Notes under the pieces: model-generated
The model's input: the letters and a program-made list of their open reading frames with translations, nothing else
Told to the model about the DNA's origin: nothing
Database searches by the model: none
Shown here: positions 41,590 through 49,435 of the stretch, piece after piece
Numbering within the stretch: the first letter of the stretch is position 1
How the letters are laid out: every line of letters begins with the position of its first letter
From: Verrucomicrobiaceae bacterium
Lineage (GTDB): Bacteria; Verrucomicrobiota; Verrucomicrobiia; Verrucomicrobiales; Verrucomicrobiaceae
NCBI GenBank assembly: GCA_947466075.1
Contig: CANIBP010000003.1
Location: 124,001 to 188,000, forward strand
Direction: 5' to 3'
Length of the DNA: 64,000 nt
Made by a program: the position numbers and the translations under genes

Positions 41590-43938
41590 ATGCTCGCAAA
41601 GCTCCATTCTTGGACCCGGGCGAATCCGCTGATGACACTGGCCTTGGCGGCAGTGTGCGGCATTCTCGCGGCTGAGTTTGGCTGGCTGAGCGGTGGTGGG
41701 CCATGGCTCATTGGTTTCGCCTCGGTGCTGCTGGGTGCAGCCTTGCTTTGTGGCCGTTCATGGCTGCTGATGCCAGGCGCAGCTTTGGTCTTTGCCTTCA
41801 TCCACGAGACACGCACGGATGAAACCTTCCGCCATCCGCTACGACTTGCGTTGCAGCAGATGGACAAACCGGTGCAGGCCACAATCCACGGTAGTTTGTT
41901 GCCGGATTTCGACACCACTGCAGATGGCCGCGCTCATGCGCTCTGTACCACGCAGCAGATCGACATTCCTGCGGCGGGAGTAGCAATCACGCAAAACGCC
42001 GTGCTGCTGGTGCGCCTACCCAAAGGTATGCACTTTCCAGGTGCAGGAGTCTTTGAACTGCACGGGAGCATCTATCTGCCGCGCACGGCGTCGAATCCGG
42101 GCACGTTTGATGCGCAGGAGTATGCGCTGCGGAATGGACGCGTGGCGCGCTTTGAGGCCGACCGCATGCAACGCATCGGCGCTAGCGGCGAGGCGCTGTG
42201 GTGCTCATTTTTGGAGGCAGCGGAACTTTGCAGGCAGTGGATTGGCACAAAGCTCACGCACGATCTGGAGGATGACCCTCAAACAGCCGCTGTGATCCGC
42301 GCGATGGCGCTGGGTGTTTCCGCCGAAGCAGATGATGAAATCGAAGATGCGTTTCGTAACAGCGGCACGCTGCATGTCTTTGCAGTCAGCGGACTGCATG
42401 TCGCTTTGCTGGGAGTGATTGCACTCGCGTTGCTGCGTCAGCTTGGCCTACGGCGTGGCATCTCACTATGGGTGATGATTGTGATCGTGTTTGCGTATGC
42501 ATTCATCACTGGCTGGCGACCTTCCGCTGCGCGTGCGGCGTTCATGGTGGCGATTTTCATGGGTGCGCCACTGGTGGACCGTGAGTCCGCGCTGCAAAAC
42601 AGTCTGGGTGCCGCGATGTTGTTACTGCTGGCAACCGACACACACCAGGTTTTCATGCCGGGCTTTCAACTCTCGTTCGTCGTGTTGTGGCTCAGTGTCA
42701 TCGGTTCTGTGCCGCTGCTGCAATACTTGATGCCTTACACGCGGCTTGATCCGTTCTTGCCACCTCAACTCGCGAACTGGCGGCAGCGTGGATCGAGCCA
42801 GTTCCGGCTCTGGCTGGCGGCCAACTTGAGCGTATCCTTCGCCGCATGGATCGGCAGCTTGCCGTTCATCCTCGGCCATTTTCAATCGGTGACACCCGTT
42901 GCGGTGGTCGCGAACTGCGTGCTCGTACCGCTATCGTTTTTATGCCTGGGTGCGACGTGTCTGAGCCTGTGTGCAGCAGCTTTGCATCTCACCGGCGTGC
43001 AGATCGTCTTCAACAATCTAAACTGGGCAATGGCGAAGGCGATGATCGCGAGCGCAGCTTGGTTTGCGGCACTACCGGGAGCGAGCTTCCATTTTCAACC
43101 AAATGCACCACGCACGAATGCTCCAGCCGTGTGGCGCATGCTAGAACTGCCACATGGCGGTGCCGCGAATCATCTGCGCCTCGGCAAGTCCCACTGGCTG
43201 TTCGATACTGGCGATGAAACCAGCTTCCGCCGTGTGCTACGGCCTTACTTATTTTCCAGCGGTGTGAATTCTATCGCTGGCGTATTTTTAAGTCATAATG
43301 ATGCCGATCACATCGGTGCCATCGAGCAAGTCATTGAGACGTTTGACGCGCCACTGCTGTTTTGCAGCACCCAGGAGCCCGGGAGGCAGGATTCCTCGCT
43401 CACCACCTTGCGCCGGCTGGAAGCAGCAGTTCGGCCCACGCTGCGCAAATTGCGTGTCGATGAGCATATAAGGCTATCAGAAGAAAAGAGCTTCAAGGTC
43501 GAGGCACAGGTACTTTATCCCTCGATGCAGGTTGAAAACGGCCGCGGTGATGATCGTGCGATGGTTCTGCTGCTGCACATCGGCCCATGGCGCGTGCTGT
43601 GGATGAGTGATGCGGGCTGGAACACTGAGAAGAATCTCACTTCGAGCGCCGCCGACTTACGCTGCGATGTACTCATCCGCAGCCAGCATGAACTCGACCA
43701 GACCATGACCGGCGAGTTTCTGCTAAAGACCAGTCCGCGTGCGATTCTCTGTGGCAGCGATGCACGTGAGGCGGAAGTCATGCTGCCGGAATCACTTTCC
43801 CAGCACGCCAAACAAAAGGACATCCCGCTGCTCGATACTTGGAGCGATGGCAGTATCGAACTTCAGTTTAACCCATATGAACTGCACATTCTCGCGTCCA
43901 GAAACGCCAAGCACATCGTTTTAAAAGCACGCGAATGA
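41590..43938 (+). CDS. comEC: ComEC/Rec2-family DNA internalisation protein
   Basis: 782 aa. The competence domain shows FRNSGTLHVFAVSGLHVALLG then many membrane segments; the C-terminal beta-lactamase-like domain has GVFLSHNDADHIGAIEQV and LIRSQHELDQTMTGEF. It forms the inner-membrane channel for single-stranded DNA uptake in transformation. Length and order are usual. Starts 21 bp after the TPR gene; no other competence gene is in the window. Confidence 0.9.
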   Translation: MLAKLHSWTRANPLMTLALAAVCGILAAEFGWLSGGGPWLIGFASVLLGAALLCGRSWLLMPGAALVFAFIHETRTDETFRHPLRLALQQMDKPVQATIHGSLLPDFDTTADGRAHALCTTQQIDIPAAGVAITQNAVLLVRLPKGMHFPGAGVFELHGSIYLPRTASNPGTFDAQEYALRNGRVARFEADRMQRIGASGEALWCSFLEAAELCRQWIGTKLTHDLEDDPQTAAVIRAMALGVSAEADDEIEDAFRNSGTLHVFAVSGLHVALLGVIALALLRQLGLRRGISLWVMIVIVFAYAFITGWRPSAARAAFMVAIFMGAPLVDRESALQNSLGAAMLLLLATDTHQVFMPGFQLSFVVLWLSVIGSVPLLQYLMPYTRLDPFLPPQLANWRQRGSSQFRLWLAANLSVSFAAWIGSLPFILGHFQSVTPVAVVANCVLVPLSFLCLGATCLSLCAAALHLTGVQIVFNNLNWAMAKAMIASAAWFAALPGASFHFQPNAPRTNAPAVWRMLELPHGGAANHLRLGKSHWLFDTGDETSFRRVLRPYLFSSGVNSIAGVFLSHNDADHIGAIEQVIETFDAPLLFCSTQEPGRQDSSLTTLRRLEAAVRPTLRKLRVDEHIRLSEEKSFKVEAQVLYPSMQVENGRGDDRAMVLLLHIGPWRVLWMSDAGWNTEKNLTSSAADLRCDVLIRSQHELDQTMTGEFLLKTSPRAILCGSDAREAEVMLPESLSQHAKQKDIPLLDTWSDGSIELQFNPYELHILASRNAKHIVLKARE

Positions 43939-43952
43939 CGTGATCCAACCCT

Positions 43953-45152
43953 TCACTTGGCTACATCCGGGCGAGTGCCGAGCTTAGCGATGATGTCACC
44001 CATCTTGTTGTTGCGTATCACTTCGAGTTTCACCTCACTGCCGGGCGGTTGAGTGCGGATGATGTGGAGCAAGTCTCCGGGGGATCGAAAGGCCATGCCT
44101 TGAAATTTGGTAACCACATCGCCTGCTTTGAGCCCAGACTCTGCGGCTGGCGAACTAGGATTGATGTTCGTCACCAGCGCACCACGACGTGCGGTGCCCC
44201 ACACTGGGTCGATCTCCACCGGTTCTGTGCTCACTTCGAGTCCTAGGTAGCCTTTGCCAGTGTTGCCTGAGACTTCCGCCGCGTTTTTCTCACCGTCTTT
44301 GATTTTCGCCAGAATACTGCCCACGACCATCTTCGCGTCATTGGCCGGCACGGCGAGTCCCACGCCTTGCCAAGCGCGCACGTTTTCATCACCGCGATAA
44401 ATGGCGACGTTGATGCCGAGAATTTCGCCACGGATGTTCACCAGCGGACCGCCGGAGTTGCCAGGATTGATGACCGTATCGGTTTGCAGGAAATCCATCT
44501 GGCTGTCGCTGAGATGGCGGTCACGTGCGCTGATGATGCCCTGCGTCACCGTGCCACTAAGGCCAAAGGGGTTACCCACTGCGAACACGAGCTGGCCTAC
44601 CCGTGCTTCATCGGAGTTCCCAAAGCTCAACGCGGAAAAATCCGTGCGGTTGCTCTCGATCTTGAGCAATGCGATGTCGCGCTCACGGTTGGCACCAAGA
44701 ATGATTACGGGATACTTCTTGTTGTCGTTGGTGGTGACCATGATCTCCGTGCTATTTTCGAGCACATGGTAGTTCGTGATGACGTGGCCCTCTTTGCTGA
44801 TGATCACACCGGATCCCAAGCCGGGAATGATCTGCGCCTGCTGATTGACGAGACCAAAGAGGGGATGCCAGCTCATCTGTCCTGGTTTCACGGTCTTGGT
44901 TGTCACACTGACCACCGAGGGCAGCACCGCGGCGGAGAGCCGGGCAAACTCATCATTCATGCGGCTCATCACCGACATATCGCCAAGATCGAGTTTCGAC
45001 TTCGGCGGAGTCAGTGAAGTCTGAGTGGGTTTCTCACCCCGCAGCAGGTTCAGCAAGCCATAGTCTTCACGACCCTGGCGCATCCATGCAAACAGTAGTG
45101 CGGCCAGCACAAACACCATGGCGGCAAACAACAATCGGCGAAGATTTTCCAT
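43953..45152 (-). CDS. DegP/HtrA-type serine protease with PDZ domain
   Basis: 399 aa from the ATG at 45152, which gives an N-terminal membrane anchor (LLFAAMVFVLAALLFAWM). The trypsin-like triad is complete: HVITNYHVLENS (His), RERDIALLKIES (Asp) and PGNSGGPLVN (Ser). One PDZ domain follows (GYLGLEVS, LVTNINPSSPAAESGLKAGDVV). One PDZ rather than the two of DegP resembles DegS. It should degrade misfolded or signalling proteins in the periplasm. Confidence 0.92.
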   Translation of the reverse strand: MENLRRLLFAAMVFVLAALLFAWMRQGREDYGLLNLLRGEKPTQTSLTPPKSKLDLGDMSVMSRMNDEFARLSAAVLPSVVSVTTKTVKPGQMSWHPLFGLVNQQAQIIPGLGSGVIISKEGHVITNYHVLENSTEIMVTTNDNKKYPVIILGANRERDIALLKIESNRTDFSALSFGNSDEARVGQLVFAVGNPFGLSGTVTQGIISARDRHLSDSQMDFLQTDTVINPGNSGGPLVNIRGEILGINVAIYRGDENVRAWQGVGLAVPANDAKMVVGSILAKIKDGEKNAAEVSGNTGKGYLGLEVSTEPVEIDPVWGTARRGALVTNINPSSPAAESGLKAGDVVTKFQGMAFRSPGDLLHIIRTQPPGSEVKLEVIRNNKMGDIIAKLGTRPDVAK

Positions 45153-45238
45153 GTGTATCAATGCTTCAGCGGTGGCAAACTTCAAAGGTCAATGTTCCGC
45201 CGCATGAGAACAAGAGAGCGAAACGCTTGGCGCATCAT

Positions 45239-45661
45239 TCAAGCCGCTTGCTTCGGGCAGAGAATGATCAGCTTCTGCCGCGTCGGTGCCACTGGAGTCT
45301 CGGGCTCCAGCAAGGCACGGTTCACTGCGGTGTGGATTTCCTCAGGCTCGAACGGCTTGGTCACATAATCACAGGCTCCGCGGCGTATGGCAGTCACGAT
45401 GTCACGCGTCTCTGAGCAGGCTGAAACCATGACAAAGCGAGTTGTGGGTGAAGCATCGCGCGCTTCACGCACGACATCGAGGCCGTCCATCTCGCCAAGA
45501 CGTCGATCGACAAGTGCGACATCGGGATTCATTTCACGGATGGCATTGATTCCAGCTCGGCCATTGTCGAAAGACATGACCTCATGCCCCTGCGAACGAC
45601 AAAGCGCTGATATCAATTTGAGGACAGGTGGGTGATCTTCGATAACAACAATATTTGCCAT
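45239..45661 (-). CDS. Single-domain response regulator
   Basis: 140 aa from the ATG at 45661. The receiver fold is standard: NIVVIEDHPPVLKL with the acidic pair, DVALVDRRLGEMDGLDVV with the phosphoacceptor Asp, VSACSET with the switch Ser, and DYVTKPFEPEEI with the Lys. Only a short tail follows (PETPVAPTRQ), so there is no DNA-binding output; it works through protein contacts. The regulator of the soluble kinase at 18 kb could be of this type, but nothing ties them. Confidence 0.88.
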   Translation of the reverse strand: MANIVVIEDHPPVLKLISALCRSQGHEVMSFDNGRAGINAIREMNPDVALVDRRLGEMDGLDVVREARDASPTTRFVMVSACSETRDIVTAIRRGACDYVTKPFEPEEIHTAVNRALLEPETPVAPTRQKLIILCPKQAA

Positions 45662-45786
45662 ATTGAGTCTATTTTTAGCATATCCTCTCTCCTTGAGCAA
45701 GGCGGATGTAAGAAACTTGTAATCCCCCACTTGGCATTGCGGCTTCCCGTTTGCGCCGCGCCTGCAATCCGGCATTCTTGCCCGCC

Positions 45787-47565
45787 ATGTCTTTCCCCCT
45801 GCTCCGCTATTGCCCCGACCTCTACAACTACCAGCGCCGTGAAACGCGGCCGGTTCAGGTCGGCCATGTCACCATCGGCGGCGGAGCGCCTATCGTGGTG
45901 CAGAGCATGCTCACCAGCGACACACGGGATGCAGAGGCTTGTGTGAAGGAAGCGCTTGGTCTCGCCGAAGCGGGCTGCCAGATCGTTCGCGTCACGGCGC
46001 AGACGCGTGTCATTGCCGAAAACCTCCAGCACATCCGCGATGGCCTGCGCAAAGCTGGCTGTGATGTACCACTCGTGGCCGACATCCATTTCAAACCCGA
46101 TGCGGCGATGGAAGCCGTAAAGTGGGTGGAAAAAGTCCGTGTGAATCCCGGCAACTACGCCGACAAAAAGAAGTTCGCCGTCAAAGAATACACCGACGAG
46201 GAATACGCCGCTGAAGTGGCCTACATGGAGGAACAGTTCGTGCCGCTAGTGAAGGAATGCGTCCGCCTGAATCGAGCCATGCGCATCGGCACGAATCATG
46301 GCAGTCTCAGCGACCGCATCATGAACCGTCACGGCGATTCACCACACGGCATGGTTGAGAGCGCCCTCGAATTCGCCCGCATCTCGCGTGCGCATGGCTT
46401 TCACAACTTCCTCTTCTCGATGAAGGCCAGCAATCCGAAGGTCATGATCGAAGCCTACCGCCTGCTCGTCGCGCATCTCAATCAACTCGGCTCCGACTGG
46501 AATTATCCCATCCACCTCGGCGTCACGGAAGCAGGTGATGGCGAAGACGGTCGCATCAAGAGCGCCATCGGCATCGGTTCGCTGCTGGCGGACGGCATCG
46601 GCGACACCGTGCGTGTTTCATTGACCGAAGACGCCATCTTCGAAATCCCCGTGGCTCAGCAGCTCGTGAAGCCGTACAACGAAGGCCTGCCAGCACACTT
46701 TGAGCGCATCGAAAACGCACCGCCAGTCAACTACGATCCCTTCGATTACGTGCGCCGCGAATCGCAGGTGCTCACGATCAATGGCATCAAAGCTGGCGGC
46801 CATGAAACCGTCCCCGTCTTCACCACACGCATAAAATGGGACGCCGTCGCTCACAAGATCGACAAGCTCGGCGACTACAAACCCGAGATCGTCATCGAAG
46901 ACAGCGGCGTCATCGAAATCGACCCACGCGACGATGCTGCCATCGCCAGTCTCAATGCATCTGCCGAAGCGAAGCTTATTTCGATCAAGGACGGCCTCAA
47001 GCTGCCCGTCATCGCAGCGTATCGTCTCCTCGCAGCCAAGATCGACAAGAAGCATCCGATTCTCCTCAAGGACACGCTGCAATCAACAGGCAGTGATGAC
47101 TTCACCGAGAATCTCCTCGTCGCCGCAACCAACATCGGCTCGCTGCTGTGCGATGGCATCGGCGACGCCGTCATCGTGAACGGCGAAGATGCTCCCGGCC
47201 AGGCGCTGCGCATCAGCTACAACATCCTGCAAGCCGCCGGCGTGCGCATCTTCAAGACCGACTACGTCGCCTGCCCGAGCTGCGGCCGCACGCTCTTCAA
47301 TCTGCAAACGACCACGCAGAAGATCCGCGCCGCCACCGGCCATCTTAAAGGCGTTCGCATCGCCGTCATGGGCTGCATCGTCAACGGACCCGGCGAAATG
47401 GCCGACGCCGACTTCGGCTACGTCGGCGGAGCACCCGACAAGATCAATCTCTACGTCGGCAAGACCGCCGTGAAGTTCAACATCCCCGAAGGCGAAGCCG
47501 TCGAGCGCCTGATCGACCTCATCAAAGAACACGACCGCTGGTTTGATGCGCCCGCAGCCGTCTGA
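45787..47565 (+). CDS. ispG: 4-hydroxy-3-methylbut-2-en-1-yl diphosphate synthase
   Basis: 592 aa from the ATG at 45787. N-terminal TIM barrel starts GGGAPIVVQSML and includes VADIHFKPDAAM and RIGTNHGSLSDRIM. A long insertion (about 270-470) precedes the Fe4S4 domain YVACPSCGRTLFNL with GCIVNGPGEMADAD. This long form with the extra A* domain is known from Chlamydiae, Bacteroidetes and plants. It makes HMBPP in the non-mevalonate isoprenoid route. Its 3' end overlaps the convergent Nudix gene by 44 bp. Confidence 0.95.
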   Translation: MSFPLLRYCPDLYNYQRRETRPVQVGHVTIGGGAPIVVQSMLTSDTRDAEACVKEALGLAEAGCQIVRVTAQTRVIAENLQHIRDGLRKAGCDVPLVADIHFKPDAAMEAVKWVEKVRVNPGNYADKKKFAVKEYTDEEYAAEVAYMEEQFVPLVKECVRLNRAMRIGTNHGSLSDRIMNRHGDSPHGMVESALEFARISRAHGFHNFLFSMKASNPKVMIEAYRLLVAHLNQLGSDWNYPIHLGVTEAGDGEDGRIKSAIGIGSLLADGIGDTVRVSLTEDAIFEIPVAQQLVKPYNEGLPAHFERIENAPPVNYDPFDYVRRESQVLTINGIKAGGHETVPVFTTRIKWDAVAHKIDKLGDYKPEIVIEDSGVIEIDPRDDAAIASLNASAEAKLISIKDGLKLPVIAAYRLLAAKIDKKHPILLKDTLQSTGSDDFTENLLVAATNIGSLLCDGIGDAVIVNGEDAPGQALRISYNILQAAGVRIFKTDYVACPSCGRTLFNLQTTTQKIRAATGHLKGVRIAVMGCIVNGPGEMADADFGYVGGAPDKINLYVGKTAVKFNIPEGEAVERLIDLIKEHDRWFDAPAAV

Positions 47566-48064
47566 CCGCCTCGGCGTTTGATTCAAACGCGAAGTCAGTA
47601 AGTGGCACGTCATCCAGTGGGCAGATCATGAACTCCATGACCTCGGAGGGCTGGATCACCACATGGGTAAAATCCTGCACGCGGGCGACGAAACACAGAT
47701 CAAGCGTGGGCCACTCGTAGCCTTGAAACAGGTAGCGGTTGTTCAGTGAGCATAAGTAGGTGTAAGCAGTTGCAGGCAGATCGAGGCCGACTTCTTCGTG
47801 CGTTTCGCGGGCAGCGGCCATCTCGCCGGTTTCTTCAGGTTCAATGACGCCGCCGGGCAGGCCGAGTTTTCCCAGGCCGGGTTCATGAGCACGGCGGATG
47901 ATGAGAATGCGATCCTGCGCATCGAGGATCAGCGCCACAGCGGCAGGAATGGGCGTGATAAAATGCCGGTGTCCACACGCGGTACAGACGAACTCGCGAT
48001 CACCTTTGATGATCCAAGTGTTGCTGCCGCAGTTGCTGCAAAATTTGAAGGGAGAGTCAGGCAT
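47522..48064 (-). CDS. Nudix hydrolase with N-terminal zinc ribbon
   Basis: 180 aa from the ATG at 48064. A zinc ribbon comes first (FCSNCGSN then FVCTACGHRH), then the Nudix box: GGVIEPEETGEMAAARE with THEEVGL. Such two-domain proteins are often NADH pyrophosphatase-like or ADP-ribose hydrolases, hydrolysing nucleoside diphosphate linked substrates. Its end overlaps ispG by 44 bp on the other strand; its start overlaps the next membrane gene. Confidence 0.85.
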   Translation of the reverse strand: MPDSPFKFCSNCGSNTWIIKGDREFVCTACGHRHFITPIPAAVALILDAQDRILIIRRAHEPGLGKLGLPGGVIEPEETGEMAAARETHEEVGLDLPATAYTYLCSLNNRYLFQGYEWPTLDLCFVARVQDFTHVVIQPSEVMEFMICPLDDVPLTDFAFESNAEAVRRLRAHQTSGRVL

Positions 48065-48341
48065 GTGGCTTTCCCTGCCGCCGATGCGCACGCCATGCCA
48101 GCAGAAAGACCAGCACGCAGGCTGCTTTCATGACAAACAGCCACCACGGCTCCCACCACGCTCCGGTTTTTGCCTCGATGAGATCCGAAACACCGAACAA
48201 CGCAAAGGCCAGCGGCAGCAGCCAACGCCAGTGCATTTTCATGCGGCTCCGAACAATGAGAACGAGCGCGATAACGAACCACAGCACGGCCTCGGCTTGA
48301 TTAAAAACCACATGAAAGGCGGAGGTTGAGTCCATGGGCAT
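48057..48341 (-). CDS. Small membrane protein
   Basis: 94 aa with three hydrophobic segments (AVLWFVIALVLIV, WLLPLAFALFGVSDLI, WLFVMKAACVLVFLLAW). The family is not recognised. The stop lies just beyond the Nudix start (8-bp overlap), so the two are co-transcribed. Start alternatives exist at 48341 and 48335. Confidence 0.6.
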   Translation of the reverse strand: MPMDSTSAFHVVFNQAEAVLWFVIALVLIVRSRMKMHWRWLLPLAFALFGVSDLIEAKTGAWWEPWWLFVMKAACVLVFLLAWRAHRRQGKPHA

Positions 48342-48455
48342 GCTAGGATGGTCTCAGATTGATACAGCGAAGGCAAGACATGACCGGCGTGATTTCTTCA
48401 CAACGTCTCTTGGCTTGGACGCCATCCTTTGCCACAATACGAATTAATCCAACCC

Positions 48456-49337
48456 ATGAGCAACAACCTTCTCCAGTCCTGGCTGCGACTGCCCGACGGG
48501 GAACGCCATGATCTGACCGGAACGACCAGCATTGGCCGTGCGCCGGATAACTCCCTGCCGATTGCGGACCACGAGGTGTCACGCCGGCACGCCATCATTC
48601 AGGCGCAGGGCGAACGTGAATTCTGGCTGGTGGACCTCGGCAGCGCGAACGGCACTTACGTCAATGGCCGCCGTATTTCGCAGTCGGTGCGCATGCACAA
48701 TGGCGACATCATCCGCATCGCCAGCAGCGAACTGGAATTCTGCACGGAAATTCTCAGCGCCATGCATCCCGCCGGGCAGCAAGTCATGGCCTCGACCATG
48801 ATCCACATCCGTCAAGCGCAGTGCTGGCTGATGGTGGCAGACATCATTGGCTCCACCCAGATGGCCCAAACACTTCCAGGCGCACAGTATCCGCGCATGA
48901 CCGGCACTTGGTTCAAGAACTGCCGTCAGATCATCGACGAATGCGGTGGTCACATGTCGAAGTACCTCGGCGACGGCTTCTTCTGCTACTGGGATGACAC
49001 CGAAGACGGTTCGATCCAAGTGCGCCAAGCGGTAGCTAAGCTCTATGAAGCTCAACTAAAGGCCAATCCGCCGTTCCGTCTCGTGCTCCACTTCGGCGGT
49101 GCCGCGCTCGGCACCGTGCCGACGATGAACGAGCTCAATCTTCATGGCCCAGAGGTGAACTTCGTCTTCCGCATCGAAAAAGTGGCTGCTGGCTTGAAGC
49201 AAAACGTCATCTTCAGCGAAGCCGCGATGAAAAAAATGAAGGCGGAACGTGAGGTCCATCTCGCCGGTGAATGCGAGGTGGAAGGCTTCTCGGCGCGGCA
49301 CAAGTTCTATGCGCCGGGCGCGGCCAAGGCTGGCTGA
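48456..49337 (+). CDS. FHA domain fused to class III nucleotide cyclase
   Basis: 293 aa from the ATG at 48456. The FHA domain (about 5-100) shows SIGRAPDNSLPIADHEVSRRH and DLGSANGTYVNG, which bind phosphothreonine. The C-terminal part resembles class III adenylate cyclase: LMVADIIGSTQMA (first metal Asp) and KYLGDGFFCYWDD (second). Product, cAMP or cGMP, cannot be decided. A phospho-peptide-gated cyclase is implied, but the substrate-selective residues are not clear and some catalytic positions may be lost. The protein-kinase fragment at 63.6 kb is the only kinase in the window. Confidence 0.82.
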   Translation: MSNNLLQSWLRLPDGERHDLTGTTSIGRAPDNSLPIADHEVSRRHAIIQAQGEREFWLVDLGSANGTYVNGRRISQSVRMHNGDIIRIASSELEFCTEILSAMHPAGQQVMASTMIHIRQAQCWLMVADIIGSTQMAQTLPGAQYPRMTGTWFKNCRQIIDECGGHMSKYLGDGFFCYWDDTEDGSIQVRQAVAKLYEAQLKANPPFRLVLHFGGAALGTVPTMNELNLHGPEVNFVFRIEKVAAGLKQNVIFSEAAMKKMKAEREVHLAGECEVEGFSARHKFYAPGAAKAG

Positions 49338-49365
49338 AGCAGTTGCGGCACTGCCACTGCGCATG

Positions 49366-49397
49366 CAAAAAAGAAGGCGGCATCGTGAGATGCCGCC
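49366..49397 (-). terminator. Rho-independent terminator of the autotransporter gene
   Basis: On the minus strand GGCGGCATC (49397-49389) pairs with GATGCCGCC (49384-49376), followed by TTCTTTTTT. It lies about 40 bp beyond the autotransporter stop. Confidence 0.8.
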
Positions 49398-49435
49398 TCC
49401 GTTGATAAACTCAACCGACCTGACCAAATTTGAGA

